A stretch of DNA of 64,000 bases from Bdellovibrionia bacterium (lineage in GTDB: Bacteria > Bdellovibrionota > Bdellovibrionia > Bdellovibrionales > JAGQZY01). The notes under the pieces were generated by a model. The model saw only the letters and a program-made list of their open reading frames with translations. It ran no database searches and was not told the DNA's origin. The stretch lies in the NCBI GenBank assembly GCA_030424715.1, contig JAUHWH010000002.1, forward strand, positions 62,001 through 126,000, read 5' to 3'. The first letter of the stretch is position 1. Each line of letters starts with the position of its first letter. Made by a program: the position numbers and the translations under genes. Shown here one piece after another: positions 42,071 through 51,808 of the stretch.

Positions 42071-42481
42071 CTATTTCGCCACAAACAATGAAAAAGAAAC
42101 GGCGACCACCGCGTACATAAGCCCACCCCACAGCGTGTCGACAATAATAAAAGAAAAGGGATAGTTTTTTAACAAGGCGCCATTGGTAAAATCGAAAATT
42201 CCAAAGATACAAACACCAAACAAAAAACCCTTTCCGACCACAGTCAGAATCGAATTCTCTGGAGCGATGCTGGGTCGCAGGAAAGCCACCGCCGCTACCA
42301 CCATCAGAGTGTAAGCCGCGAAGGTGCAAAACATCTGAACATCGATATTGCCTTGTCTCAGTCGAAGATGATCCCCTATCTTAGCGATGGCAAACTTCTT
42401 CATAAAAAGGGCAAACCAAAGGCTGTCTAAAACACCAAAAAGGCCCGCCGCCAACAGTAGAGATATTAAAAGGCTTTTCAT
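42071..42481 (-). CDS. DUF2177-family membrane protein
   Basis: A 136-residue protein with four membrane segments. It has the DUF2177 pattern: the first helix with a LDSLWF end, a central GKGFLFGVCIFGIFDFTNGAL and a final IIVDTLWGGLMY. Function unknown. GGGAGCG precedes the start. Confidence 0.82.
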   Translation of the reverse strand: MKSLLISLLLAAGLFGVLDSLWFALFMKKFAIAKIGDHLRLRQGNIDVQMFCTFAAYTLMVVAAVAFLRPSIAPENSILTVVGKGFLFGVCIFGIFDFTNGALLKNYPFSFIIVDTLWGGLMYAVVAVSFSLFVAK

Positions 42482-42727
42482 GATTCACGCTCCCACTCGG
42501 TGACAAATTCTTAACTTCACTTTCTCGGCCCAGACTACCATCGAGTGACAAAAAGGCAACTCCGCTGGCTTCCTTGATAATCTCTCGCGGTTCGTCGTAA
42601 AATCAGTGGAACCCACGGCACAGATAGACCCTGGTCTCGATGTTTCTTTATTTAAAGCAGAACATTTTGGATTTCACGAAAGCTGGGATACTCTTAGAGA
42701 GAAAAAAAATCAACCTTGGAGCCTTCA

Positions 42728-43246
42728 ATGAAAACACTGATTATGACTCTTGTCGCTTTCTCGACACTTTTGCTCACAGCCGGCTGTGCTGAAGAGGAGA
42801 ACAAAGACACACCCGTTGCTGAGAGCCGCTACAGTATGACATCAATCACCTGCAATGGGACTGCTGCGACAACCACTGGTATCGTCTACACAATCACCTT
42901 GAGTGGCGCGACCCCAACCCTCTTTGGTCTGGCTGGAATCACCGGCACCACGGCCGCTTGTTCAGGGGTCTACGCCTACACCACGGCCACCATGAATGCC
43001 GATGGCACCTTCACTCTCGTTCGCCCCGAAGCGGCTTTGAGCTGTACCAATCTCGCTGGAGAAGCGGTCACTAGCTGTAACCAAAATGGTATTGCCTGCA
43101 CCACAAGCTCAACCGACCCGGCCATTAGCATATCCGGAACCTACACTCGAAGCGCCACCGAGTTCGTACTTACCTACACATCGACTGGTAACTCAATGTG
43201 CACAACGGGACAAACCGAAGTCGTGACCTTAGCGGTCAGTCAATAG
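42728..43246 (+). CDS. Thr/Ala-rich hypothetical lipoprotein
   Basis: A 172-residue lipoprotein with lipobox LLTAGC. The mature part is rich in Thr, Ser and Ala with about seven cysteines (SITCNG, AACSGV, LSCTNL, TSCNQNGIACTT, SMCTTG), suggesting a disulfide-stabilised beta fold. The start at 42728 has GGAG at 42718-42721. A terminator follows. Orphan with no known domain. Confidence 0.65.
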   Translation: MKTLIMTLVAFSTLLLTAGCAEEENKDTPVAESRYSMTSITCNGTAATTTGIVYTITLSGATPTLFGLAGITGTTAACSGVYAYTTATMNADGTFTLVRPEAALSCTNLAGEAVTSCNQNGIACTTSSTDPAISISGTYTRSATEFVLTYTSTGNSMCTTGQTEVVTLAVSQ

Positions 43247-43292
43247 CGACAAAAAGTCGAAGGTAAACCTTTAATTATTATTAATTAGAACA

Positions 43293-43321
43293 GCGAGAGC
43301 CCCTAGGCCCTCGTTTTTTTT
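43293..43321 (+). terminator. Terminator after the 42728-43246 lipoprotein gene
   Basis: CGAG-A-GCC pairs with GGC-C-CTCG (one mismatch) around a short loop, followed by eight Ts at 43314-43321. Confidence 0.7.
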
Positions 43322-43339
43322 GTACGATTTCAATGGGCT

Positions 43340-44548
43340 TTAGAAATCGGCGGTGAACTGCATATTTCCACCCTCCCATGGACTGTCCTCTAGCGAGTCC
43401 ATATCGAAACTCAGTAAGAACAGCATTCGAGTGGTTTTGGTAAAAGCGATCTCGTAGCGAAAATTCATTCTGTGCTCAATTCGCTCATCAAAGTCATTGA
43501 TTCCGCGCAGGGCTTTGGGACCCTGCCCTTTATGCCACGCGACCTCGTACCCGAGACGCCCCTTGTGCTGAACTTCACCATCATTGACTGCAAAAATAGG
43601 ATACCAAAGGTGGGGCATCCAATTGGTGTGAATCACGCTGCCCCCACTGCTACTCCACTCGTAATGGGTGAACTTGAGTCCATAAAGCGGTATCAACCAA
43701 GAGTTGTGACTGTGTTGCAGCCAGAAGCTCATTCGATCCAGATCCCAGGCCGAAACCCCGCGGTCGGTGTTCAGAGTGTCTTGCTCAAAGAGCCGTCCCC
43801 ATTCGCCATGAAACTGGAGCCAGCCGCGATCGGCCCCCAAACTCATGCGACCCTTTCCATCAACAAATAATCCCTGGTAGCCATAGGTTCGTAACACATC
43901 GGTGAACTCTCGCACCGCTTTGGTGTCATGGCGCAGACTCCACTCTTGAAAGCCTCCAGTCTCACTGGTTTGGCGCCACACCAAGCCATAGGAGCGAGGT
44001 GGTTCATTGTATCGACTCTGGTCCTCAGAACGCTTGTTATGGGAAAAATCAACCCAGGTGTGAAACATTCGCAGCCGATTCCTCTTGTTGAACGACCATT
44101 CGGCAGCGAGCCCCACGTCATCTTTACTTTTTAAACTCTCCGGCTGACCATAGAGATGCAGACTCATTTTCGATAACACCTGGTAACCGAGTTCAAAAAT
44201 CATGGCGTTGCGATGATCTTCAAGATCCCCTCGGTCCACATAGGACAATTGCAAAAACAAACGCTCTGTGATTTTTTTGCGGAGCTTCATTCGCCCGCGA
44301 GTCATGAAGCGAGTGGGCCCAAGACTCCCCGCTGAGTACTGAAAAGCATTGTCCGAACGCAGCCACTGATCATGCCAATCGAAAGGCAGCGAGTAAGACA
44401 GTTTGTCCGACTGATACTCGGTATCGATCAACCACGGGGTGAAGATCTCGCGAGTTTCATTGTCCCCCAAATGTTCATACTCTGGAAAGAAACCGAAACT
44501 CGGTATGGATAGGAATAAAACAAAGCAAACCGCCGGCACCAAGCTCAT
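43340..44548 (-). CDS. Outer-membrane beta-barrel protein
   Basis: A 402-residue protein with a signal peptide (SLVPAVCFVLFLSIPSFG) and alternating, aromatic-rich strands to a C-terminal MQFTADF, a typical barrel end. No plug, TonB box or known family motif is seen. The start at 44548 is chosen because longer in-frame starts run into the icd gene; a GTG at 44602 is possible. It lies 59 nt after icd on the same strand. Confidence 0.72.
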   Translation of the reverse strand: MSLVPAVCFVLFLSIPSFGFFPEYEHLGDNETREIFTPWLIDTEYQSDKLSYSLPFDWHDQWLRSDNAFQYSAGSLGPTRFMTRGRMKLRKKITERLFLQLSYVDRGDLEDHRNAMIFELGYQVLSKMSLHLYGQPESLKSKDDVGLAAEWSFNKRNRLRMFHTWVDFSHNKRSEDQSRYNEPPRSYGLVWRQTSETGGFQEWSLRHDTKAVREFTDVLRTYGYQGLFVDGKGRMSLGADRGWLQFHGEWGRLFEQDTLNTDRGVSAWDLDRMSFWLQHSHNSWLIPLYGLKFTHYEWSSSGGSVIHTNWMPHLWYPIFAVNDGEVQHKGRLGYEVAWHKGQGPKALRGINDFDERIEHRMNFRYEIAFTKTTRMLFLLSFDMDSLEDSPWEGGNMQFTADF

Positions 44549-44607
44549 CAGCCTAGTGCCAAAGCGACCCCAAAACAAAATTGTCAACTGGCGAACATAC
44601 ACGCGGC

Positions 44608-46041
44608 CTATTGACCCTGTCCCAGAGAATATCCCGCTTCGCCATCGAAGCTGAAAAGAAGTTCGGTCTTGATAACATCGAGTTCTTCCCCGGTCACCGC
44701 ATTCAATAAGGACCATAAATCGGAATGGACAAGATCCTCCCCCTGAAAGCGGCAACGCCAGTGATCGGTACAAAAGGTCTCTGGATTTCCATCGGGATAC
44801 ACCTTAATACCACGGTTGGTTATCATGGACAGACTCAGCTTTGAATCTGCGGCGATCGACTCAAGCTTCTTGCCGATTTTATCGGGATCACGGTCTTCGA
44901 CATACAAGAACACATCCATCCCCTGTAGCTCTCGCTTGACTGGCGCTGGTCGGTCATCGAACTTTGATACGTCAATATGACTGCTGGTGGATTTTCGAGG
45001 TTTCATTTTTGTGGGTTGCTGCCCCATCCGATCGATCACTGCTTGTGCAAACTCCTGAGTGTTCACTTTTTTCGAGGAAACTCCTTCAGTATAGATGTCG
45101 ACGGTGGCGACCCCATCCTCTATGGTTTTTAACCAGGCGTTCTCAACACGACCAGCCACCTCTCCTTGACCGATGTGTTTAAGCAATTGGGTGCCCGCTA
45201 GTAACAAACCACTGGGGTTGGCAATTCCTTGGCCGGCAATCATCGGAGCTGAGCCATGAATGGCTTCGAACATGGCGCAGTTGGAGCCAATGTTGCTAGA
45301 ACCAGCCAGTCCAACAGACCCTGATATCTCCGCTACGATATCACTCACGATATCTCCGTAAAGGTTGGTCGTGACGACCACGTCAAAGTCCTGTGGTGAG
45401 TTCGCAAGCTTTGCGGCTCCGATATCAATAATCCAGTGATCGTTTTCAATATCAGAATATTCTTTGGCAATTTCATCAAAGGTCCGATGAAAAACGCCAT
45501 CGGTCAGCTTCATGATATTGTCTTTCGACATGCATGTGACCTTTTTTCTACCCATGGCTCGAGCGTATTCGAAAGCGTAACGAATGATTTTTTCACACCC
45601 CGGTCGACTGATGAGTTTGAGACACTGATAAACTTCGGGAGTCTGCCGATGCTCGATTCCGGCGTAGAGATCTTCTTCGTTTTCTCGTACGATCACGATG
45701 TCCATCTCGGGGTGTTTGGTTTTTACAAAGGGATGCAGTGATGTCACCGGACGCACATTAGCAAACAGGCCCAGAGTTTTTCGTAAAGTGACGTTCAAAC
45801 TCTTATAGCCTCCTCCTTGCGGGGTGGTTATCGGAGCTTTTAACAATACCTTATTTTGAGCGATGGTCTTCCAGTCGTCCGGACGAATCCCTGATGAGTG
45901 CCCAGCCTTGTATACTTTTTCACCCACCTCGATTTCATCGATTTCAAACTCGGCGCCGGCGGCTTTTAGCACGGCCAGAGTGGCTTTCATTATTTCTGGT
46001 CCGATACCATCACCGCGCGCAATTGTTATTCTAGGCTGCAT
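44608..46041 (-). CDS. icd: NADP-type isocitrate dehydrogenase, Thermus-like
   Basis: A 477-residue beta-decarboxylating dehydrogenase converting isocitrate to 2-oxoglutarate in the TCA cycle. The N-terminal IARGDGIGPEIM, the substrate region NVTLRKTLGLFANVRP, the Tyr in ENEEDLYAGIEHRQ and the metal-binding NLYGDIVSDIVAE followed by GSVGLAGSSNIG are all present. It is about 140 residues longer than the E. coli-type core at the C-terminus, as in Thermus-like IDH; the extension begins near residue 340. GGGAG precedes the start at 46041. Confidence 0.9.
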   Translation of the reverse strand: MQPRITIARGDGIGPEIMKATLAVLKAAGAEFEIDEIEVGEKVYKAGHSSGIRPDDWKTIAQNKVLLKAPITTPQGGGYKSLNVTLRKTLGLFANVRPVTSLHPFVKTKHPEMDIVIVRENEEDLYAGIEHRQTPEVYQCLKLISRPGCEKIIRYAFEYARAMGRKKVTCMSKDNIMKLTDGVFHRTFDEIAKEYSDIENDHWIIDIGAAKLANSPQDFDVVVTTNLYGDIVSDIVAEISGSVGLAGSSNIGSNCAMFEAIHGSAPMIAGQGIANPSGLLLAGTQLLKHIGQGEVAGRVENAWLKTIEDGVATVDIYTEGVSSKKVNTQEFAQAVIDRMGQQPTKMKPRKSTSSHIDVSKFDDRPAPVKRELQGMDVFLYVEDRDPDKIGKKLESIAADSKLSLSMITNRGIKVYPDGNPETFCTDHWRCRFQGEDLVHSDLWSLLNAVTGEELDVIKTELLFSFDGEAGYSLGQGQ

Positions 46042-46161
46042 CTTGAGACTCCCTCTTGGTTTGTGGATTTCTCGTTATAATAGCTTAGAATAGGGGGCCA
46101 TTTAAATAGATAAAAAAAATAATTCTTATCTTTTTTGGCGATGAATAAAAAGACAGCAGTT

Positions 46162-46602
46162 TTAAGAGCCGTCAGCAATCAACGGAAAGGACCGAACCGG
46201 TTTTTTTCGCAATTGACGCGAGGGTTTTGGCTTTGAGGTGCAGTTCCGCTGAGCCGCTCGACTGTAGAGAATGTGTTTCTCCAAATACTTGAGGCTGAGA
46301 ACCAATTTTTGTTTTTTACCCAAAGACAATTTCTCCAATTCACGGTTGACCACTTTCTTAGCCAACTGAACATTGGCAGGTAAACGCTGCTGATTTTTTT
46401 GTAACTTTTTAATTTTTGTAAAAAGCTGCTCAGCTTGCCGCCTGTTCTCGCCATACCGACTTTTGGCTTTCTGGGCGTTGTTTTTAAAAACAGCACAGTG
46501 ATGGGCCTTGGATTTTAAATTCTTGGAACCTTGTCCTGCTTGGGCGGAATGACTAAAGAAGAAGACACTGAGCAAGACAAGTGGTGGTGTTACAACCTTC
46601 AT
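46162..46602 (-). CDS. Lys-rich secreted hypothetical protein
   Basis: A 146-residue protein with a signal peptide (LVLLSVFFFSHSAQA). The mature part is highly basic (Lys/Arg/Gln) and mostly helical, possibly coiled-coil, with cysteines near each end (HHCAVF and RNCTSK). No domain is recognised. AGGAGAC precedes the ATG. It lies 120 nt before icd on the same strand. Confidence 0.65.
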   Translation of the reverse strand: MKVVTPPLVLLSVFFFSHSAQAGQGSKNLKSKAHHCAVFKNNAQKAKSRYGENRRQAEQLFTKIKKLQKNQQRLPANVQLAKKVVNRELEKLSLGKKQKLVLSLKYLEKHILYSRAAQRNCTSKPKPSRQLRKKPVRSFPLIADGS

Positions 46603-46732
46603 ACTTGTCTCCTATGCTTGAAACTTTTATTAGGATACAAGAGCAATCTTAAACAGGAAAGGCCTATACGAAATTGAGATGCTCCTTCGGCGAACCGAAC
46701 TTCAAAACCAAGGTGTGCAAGGATTTCAAGAT

Positions 46733-47674
46733 TTACTGTCCAACTTTTGACTGGGGCGACATCCCCAATTGAATGTTGTAACCGGCCCCGAGCAAGGGCA
46801 ATTGGGCGTAGGCCTCCGCGATTTCAATCACTGGTAAGGGCATGCCGGCGGCCGTCCTTTGCTGCAAAAGCTTTGATAGCCACTGCTCCATGGTGTCGTA
46901 AAAATACGGGCGGGCATCCTTGACGAAGCCTCCTGAGAGAACAATTTTTTGGGGAAAATAGGCGAGGTAAAGATTCGTCAACGCCACAGCCATGCGGCGC
47001 CCATAGTCTTGCCACATCGCCAGCACCTGTGGGTTTCCCGCGGCCGATAACGCGGTCACCTCGTTCCCGTCCAGAGACCGCCCCAAAGCCTTTGCCACCC
47101 GAACCGAAAAGTGAAAACCCGAAAGATAGGACTCCAGCGTTGGGAAATTAGCGAAAGGGGTTGATAAATCAACCTCGGGTTGGTCGGACATAACAAAGTG
47201 GCCGAGCTCGGGATGCATGTTCTGACCCGCTCGCACCAAGCGACCGCCGACCATCGCTCCGACGCCCACGCCGGTCCCAACAGTGACCATCACAATGTCT
47301 TTGGTTTTCTCTTTTTCAATGGAATAGTACTGGCCAAAGACGGTCATCGCCGCATCGTTGTCCAACACAACCGGGCAATGGAGTTTATCTTTTAGGTCTT
47401 TTGCCATCTCAAAATAAGCCCAACTGGAATCACCATTGCCAAGATTGGCTGGGTTACGGATACAGCCATTCACCACATCCACCGGTCCCGCTGTGGACAC
47501 GCCAAGACCTTGCAGCCCTGCTAAGTTTCGTGAACTGAGGTGGTCGACAATGCCATCGACAAAAACGGCAGCGCTCACTTTTGGAGTCGCCATGGATTGA
47601 ATGTCATGTAACTGGTGGCCATCCCACACAGCGGAGCGAATTTTCGTCCCACCCACATCGATCACTAAATACAT
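46733..47674 (-). CDS. ROK-family sugar kinase without the zinc loop
   Basis: A 313-residue ROK-family kinase. The phosphate loop VIDVGGTKIRSA, the catalytic Asp in DNDAAMTVFGQ, the TVGTGVGVGAMVGGRL segment and HPELGHF are conserved, so it may phosphorylate glucose or an amino sugar. The usual CxCGxxGCxE zinc motif after HPELGH is replaced by a Cys-free stretch (DLSTPFANFPTLESYLSG). Substrate is therefore uncertain. The start has GGAGG upstream. It is divergent from the IMPDH/GMPR-family gene. Confidence 0.85.
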   Translation of the reverse strand: MYLVIDVGGTKIRSAVWDGHQLHDIQSMATPKVSAAVFVDGIVDHLSSRNLAGLQGLGVSTAGPVDVVNGCIRNPANLGNGDSSWAYFEMAKDLKDKLHCPVVLDNDAAMTVFGQYYSIEKEKTKDIVMVTVGTGVGVGAMVGGRLVRAGQNMHPELGHFVMSDQPEVDLSTPFANFPTLESYLSGFHFSVRVAKALGRSLDGNEVTALSAAGNPQVLAMWQDYGRRMAVALTNLYLAYFPQKIVLSGGFVKDARPYFYDTMEQWLSKLLQQRTAAGMPLPVIEIAEAYAQLPLLGAGYNIQLGMSPQSKVGQ

Positions 47675-47746
47675 CTCGCCTCCATCCTTAAATTCTAGCA
47701 ATAGGAGGCAATGATTGGGCAATATTCCGTGATGACACGCAGCCAA

Positions 47747-47771
47747 AACGGAGGATGACCCGTTCTCCGTT
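47747..47771. promoter_or_regulatory. Inverted repeat in the ROK/guaB-like divergent promoter
   Basis: AACGGAG (47747-47753) and CTCCGTT (47765-47771) are perfect arms around 11 nt. Downstream, AAGCC at 47785-47789 can pair with GGCTT at either 47795-47799 or 47806-47810, in the leader of the guaB-like gene. Function unknown. Confidence 0.4.
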
Positions 47772-47834
47772 GACGCCTTATCTTAAGCCCCTTAGGCTTT
47801 GCCTCGGCTTAGCAGCCATCACTCGGGGGACCCT

Positions 47835-48890
47835 ATGAACAGCTTAACTTTTGATCACACCGGACTGGCCACTCGTGGCAAGGGCTTTACCTTTGATGAC
47901 GTCCTTATCGTACCGACCAAGTCGGAAATGCGGTCGCGCCGCGAACCCGAGTTACATTCAATGCTCACTAAAAACAGTCAAATGACCCTCCCCTTTATCT
48001 CCGCCAATATGGACACCATTACAGAAGCCCCTATGGCGATGGCCATGGACCAACAGGGGGGCTTTGGGATCATTCATCGCTTTATGTCCATCGAAGACCA
48101 AGCCGCTGAAGTTAAAAAGGTGAAAGACTCCGGTGCCACTCACGTTGGTGCCAGCATCGGTGTGGGGTCTGAAAGTGAAGAACGCGCTCATGCATTGGTT
48201 ACAGCGGGAGCCACCATTCTCACCATCGACATTGCCCACGGTCACTCGGTGCAAATGCTAGAAACACTAACCTGGTTAAAAAAGACTTTTCCATCCATAG
48301 AAACCATCGCAGGCAACGTCGCCACCCCAGAGGGAACCATGGACCTTATTGAGGCCGGGGCCGATGCAATTAAAGTCGGAATTGGTCCGGGCTCAATGTG
48401 CACCACTCGCATCATAACCGGTTGCGGGGTTCCTCAACTGACCGCCATCGCTCTTTGTGCCCAGGCCGCCCGCGAAAAAGGGGTTCCGGTGATTGCAGAC
48501 GGTGGCATTAAAACGTCAGGCGACATTGTCAAAGCTTTGGCTGCCGGAGCGTCCACCGTAATGCTTGGGAGTATTTTAGCCGGTACCATTGAAACGCCCG
48601 GCTTGATTCAACATGGTCAAAAGCAGTACCGCGGTATGGCTTCGCGAGCGGCCCAAGATTCTTGGCGTGGCGGCGTTCCGTCGGGAATGGCTCCTGAGGG
48701 TGAGTCGACAAAAGTTTTTGTAAAGGGTCACCTCAGTGACGTGGTCGGAGAATTGGCCGGAGGCTTACGCAGTGGCATGACATACATCAACGCCACTTCA
48801 GTGAATGAGATTATGCAGAAGGCTCGTTTTATGGAAATGTCATCCATGGGTATGAGTGAGTCTCGCGCCCATGGGCTTAACGGATTTTAA
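47835..48890 (+). CDS. IMP dehydrogenase/GMP reductase-family enzyme lacking CBS domains
   Basis: A 351-residue TIM-barrel enzyme of the IMPDH/GMPR family. The catalytic Cys loop is [20 protein letters not shown], with [13 protein letters not shown] at the start, [19 protein letters not shown], and [12 protein letters not shown]. The usual CBS pair of IMPDH is absent, and the length fits GMP reductase or a CBS-less IMPDH. The flap region around [17 protein letters not shown] looks IMPDH-like, so the direction of the reaction is not settled by sequence. GGGGGACC precedes the ATG. Confidence 0.82.
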   Translation: MNSLTFDHTGLATRGKGFTFDDVLIVPTKSEMRSRREPELHSMLTKNSQMTLPFISANMDTITEAPMAMAMDQQGGFGIIHRFMSIEDQAAEVKKVKDSGATHVGASIGVGSESEERAHALVTAGATILTIDIAHGHSVQMLETLTWLKKTFPSIETIAGNVATPEGTMDLIEAGADAIKVGIGPGSMCTTRIITGCGVPQLTAIALCAQAAREKGVPVIADGGIKTSGDIVKALAAGASTVMLGSILAGTIETPGLIQHGQKQYRGMASRAAQDSWRGGVPSGMAPEGESTKVFVKGHLSDVVGELAGGLRSGMTYINATSVNEIMQKARFMEMSSMGMSESRAHGLNGF

Positions 48891-48936
48891 ATCTGGTGGG
48901 TCGTAAAAAGAGATGAGGTTCGGCCAGGCAATCACC

Positions 48937-49668
48937 CTACTGCTTCATCAGTCGAATCGTGTTTGAAACATCAATCATTTTTGCCGCTTGCCCTTCAGGC
49001 TTGGCTAGAAGCTTGGATTCTAAATTGTACTCGTACAAACCGCGAGATGTTCTTTTAACACCTTTCGTGGATTTTCCGGCCAATGGGTTCTTCACCACAA
49101 TCCAACGTCTGACGTAAGACTCCGGAGCCACTTTAAAGGGAGTGAGAATGTGGGTTTTGGGAACATACACAGTGTTGTTAAGACCTTTCATGCCCGAGTT
49201 CACCTGTTGGTAGCCGCGTGAGGCCGAGACGCCTCCGGCCGCTGCCACCGAGCCAACCGCAACGGCTGCGCCGGCTTTTTGAGTGCTCTTGTTGTTTGAT
49301 CCGATCGCCGCTGCCGAACCGACCGCCGCCATGGACCCTAATATAAGATTTGTGTTGTATCGGGCTTTCTGGAGCTTGAGTTCAGCCCCCTCAACCCAAG
49401 CTGAGAGCTTATCGTTTGTTAAGGCCCCAATATCGGCCCCTCCCATTTTAAGATTGCCGAATTTAAACTCTTGCCAGGTTCCGGTGGTGTTCTCGATCGT
49501 GTACTCTAAGAACAAATAGTATTTGTCACTCAGGTCTCGGTTTACATTTACGCTGACGACGACCTGCTTTTGATCAGACTTGCAGACTTGTCCCGCGTGA
49601 GTCATGGCACACCCAACGAGGTTGGCTAGAAAAAGTAATCCCACAAATAACTTCAACACTGGCTTCAT
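48937..49668 (-). CDS. Hypothetical lipoprotein
   Basis: A 243-residue lipoprotein with the lipobox NLVGC. The middle contains a Gly/Ala/Ser-rich hydrophobic stretch (AAVGSAAAIGSNNKSTQKAG) and the C-terminal part is strand-like. No domain is recognised. AAAGGAGA precedes the ATG. It is convergent with the guaB-like gene. Confidence 0.65.
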   Translation of the reverse strand: MKPVLKLFVGLLFLANLVGCAMTHAGQVCKSDQKQVVVSVNVNRDLSDKYYLFLEYTIENTTGTWQEFKFGNLKMGGADIGALTNDKLSAWVEGAELKLQKARYNTNLILGSMAAVGSAAAIGSNNKSTQKAGAAVAVGSVAAAGGVSASRGYQQVNSGMKGLNNTVYVPKTHILTPFKVAPESYVRRWIVVKNPLAGKSTKGVKRTSRGLYEYNLESKLLAKPEGQAAKMIDVSNTIRLMKQ

Positions 49669-50001
49669 GAACCGATCTCCTTTTTAATGGCAGAAAACGA
49701 GTGTATTCTCGGGAGGTTTTCTTTTCAACTAGAATGCAATATTGTGAAGAGAATACCGAACCAGCACCCAAAATATGTTCAGAGTTTTTACACCTCTGTA
49801 TCTATTTCCACGGCGCCACAAGAGGAACGGCGGCTTCGTTGATTTGTGCTAAACTGGTTTTGAAACAGCCGTTGAACTGAGAACTGAGTTGAACTGACTT
49901 GTGAAGTGATAAGATGATATACAGTGATCGAAGCTCACTGTTTGATCCACCCGAAAATGCAACTCGCAGGTCGGCGGCGGGACCATGAAGGCTTTTAGAT
50001 A
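49669..50001. other. Intergenic region with short tandem repeats
   Basis: About 330 nt between divergent genes. At 49872-49897 a GAACTGA motif occurs three times. No hairpin, promoter or small ORF stands out. Confidence 0.45.
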
Positions 50002-51240
50002 GTGAATAGAGATCAAATTCTACCAATCCCCTGGCTGCCGGCAATACTCTTGCTAGCAATGATAGCCTTTTTGCCTTCAACCGGTGCAGCGACCCCTTGG
50101 TCTTGCCAGGCTTCCTTTGCAACAAACAAACTTTTTAGTAATGCTCTTCCACAACATAAAACAGTTTGGGCTCTCAAAAGGGATCTACGCCAGGCAGCCG
50201 CTCTTTTGCGCACCGATATGCAGAATCGCAACGCCGCATTGCTTTTCGAGAAAAGTGGGCGTGACCTGATGGCGCTCAATTATGACCACGTTGCCTTCGT
50301 CGGTCGACTTTACCAGAAAGCCCTTGGTGGTCGCCCGCCCACGCCAGAGAATCTTCAAATCTTGGTGCGCTCCCTACAATATCACACCCTTCTCACCCAC
50401 ATGAATGGTTGGCCCGTTCACGGGGTGATGAAAATTATTAAACGCTTACTGATCTCAGGCGTTCAGAACTCTTCCATTAGTGTGAGGGAAGCCCTCGACA
50501 CCATTGCCTGGCTCGAAAGTCAAAATTTACGCTTTTTTAAAGCCCCATCGACACCGGTCTTGAGAGGGCTTTGGAACTCCTATGTCTGGATCTTAGGAGA
50601 CCTGCATCGCGTGGCTCGTGCAAAAGTGGGCGGGACCGACCTGGTTGAACAGGCCATTGTTGAGCAGTTCAATAGCATCAGTCGCTTTGCTGTAAAGACC
50701 ATGTTCATTGGCAACTTTAAAAAATCGCAACGCCTCTATAAGTTCTCGGATGCCTTTGTTCAAAAGATGGAAGGCCTCTTTCGGGACTGGCTGGTTTCGT
50801 CAGAGTCCTTTCCAGTTTCGCAGCTGGATCGCTCCCAAACCGTGGGCCCAATGACCATCGATGAGATTCTCCTGCGGGCCAAACGAGTTGTTAGTATCCC
50901 AGACTTCATTCAAGAACAGCTGCAGCAGCCGACCTCCGGTTACCTGTTGGGGATGAATGGTTACCTCTACGATGCCATCCTCGACGTCAGCTACCTGACT
51001 CACTTTCGGTGGGCTTTTAACAAAAACCTAATGAGCGTACAGATGCCGGAAAAGTCGATTGATCAAAAGTATAAAGTTGCAGAATTCATGAGAAAGCTCC
51101 TCAAAAGCCGAGAGCCGATCTTCTTTATGCTCCCCTCCTCCATTAACAAGACCACCTTCACCCGTATGGAACTTGAGTACTTGGTAAAAAACCCCGAATC
51201 CCTGTCTCAAATCACTTTTCTCATCGGCCAGGGCGAATAA
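50002..51240 (+). CDS. Hypothetical exported protein
   Basis: A 412-residue protein with an N-terminal hydrophobic segment (LPAILLLAMIAFLPSTGAA) that may be a signal peptide or anchor. The rest is mostly helical with aromatic and basic patches; no recognised domain. The start is GTG with weak AAGG about 10 nt before it, so an internal start is possible. A single Cys follows the hydrophobic segment (SCQASF). It lies alone. Confidence 0.6.
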   Translation: MNRDQILPIPWLPAILLLAMIAFLPSTGAATPWSCQASFATNKLFSNALPQHKTVWALKRDLRQAAALLRTDMQNRNAALLFEKSGRDLMALNYDHVAFVGRLYQKALGGRPPTPENLQILVRSLQYHTLLTHMNGWPVHGVMKIIKRLLISGVQNSSISVREALDTIAWLESQNLRFFKAPSTPVLRGLWNSYVWILGDLHRVARAKVGGTDLVEQAIVEQFNSISRFAVKTMFIGNFKKSQRLYKFSDAFVQKMEGLFRDWLVSSESFPVSQLDRSQTVGPMTIDEILLRAKRVVSIPDFIQEQLQQPTSGYLLGMNGYLYDAILDVSYLTHFRWAFNKNLMSVQMPEKSIDQKYKVAEFMRKLLKSREPIFFMLPSSINKTTFTRMELEYLVKNPESLSQITFLIGQGE

Positions 51241-51466
51241 CCCATTCTTGTCCCTCATCGATCGATGAATTCCTCACCAGACGCTCAATTGCAAAAAAAA
51301 GAACAGTGCCCCCCAAACCGGAGCACGGATAGATTGCGCTAAAGACCTAAGGCTGCGCTGCGTCCTCAAAAGATTACCAGCACTTAGCTCCTCTTGTCTA
51401 AATCCTAATTTGAAAGACCGACTCATCTTATGATAGCAGAAGGTCATCCAAAGATAGGGGGATTCT

Positions 51467-51808
51467 ATGAAAACATTAACATTATTTTTAGTAAGCTTTT
51501 TAATGGCTTTTGGCGCGTTGGCTTCTGGTCCATCGACGGACTGGGTTGACACCGAAGGAAAGGGCGTCGCCGAAGGAACAAACGACAATGCGACCTGCGA
51601 GATGGCAAAGAAAAAAGCCATTATCGATGCCGAGAGCAACTATGAAACGTCTCAATGGACCTACGACTTTACCTGTAACCAAGACATGATGGGGCGACCC
51701 ATCCCTGTGACTAAAAGCAATTGCTCTTGCAAGCCCAGTAGTGAAGAGCAGCTCACTTGTACTTACAGTGGCTTTTTTCAATGTCTTGAAACAGTTTGGT
51801 ATGACTAA
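51467..51808 (+). CDS. Cys-rich secreted hypothetical protein
   Basis: A 113-residue protein with a signal peptide (TLFLVSFLMAFGALA). The mature part has six cysteines (TCEMAK, FTCNQD, NCSCKPS, LTCTYS, FFQCLE), likely in disulfides. No domain is recognised. It is convergent with the FAD oxidase, overlapping its 3' end by 4 nt. Confidence 0.65.
   Translation: MKTLTLFLVSFLMAFGALASGPSTDWVDTEGKGVAEGTNDNATCEMAKKKAIIDAESNYETSQWTYDFTCNQDMMGRPIPVTKSNCSCKPSSEEQLTCTYSGFFQCLETVWYD

Noticed and set aside
49733-49745. AATGCAATATTGT, shared with the second metalloregulator box
   Set aside because: Only the left half is present and the right half TTGCA is missing. A 13-nt match between two places in 64 kb is expected by chance.
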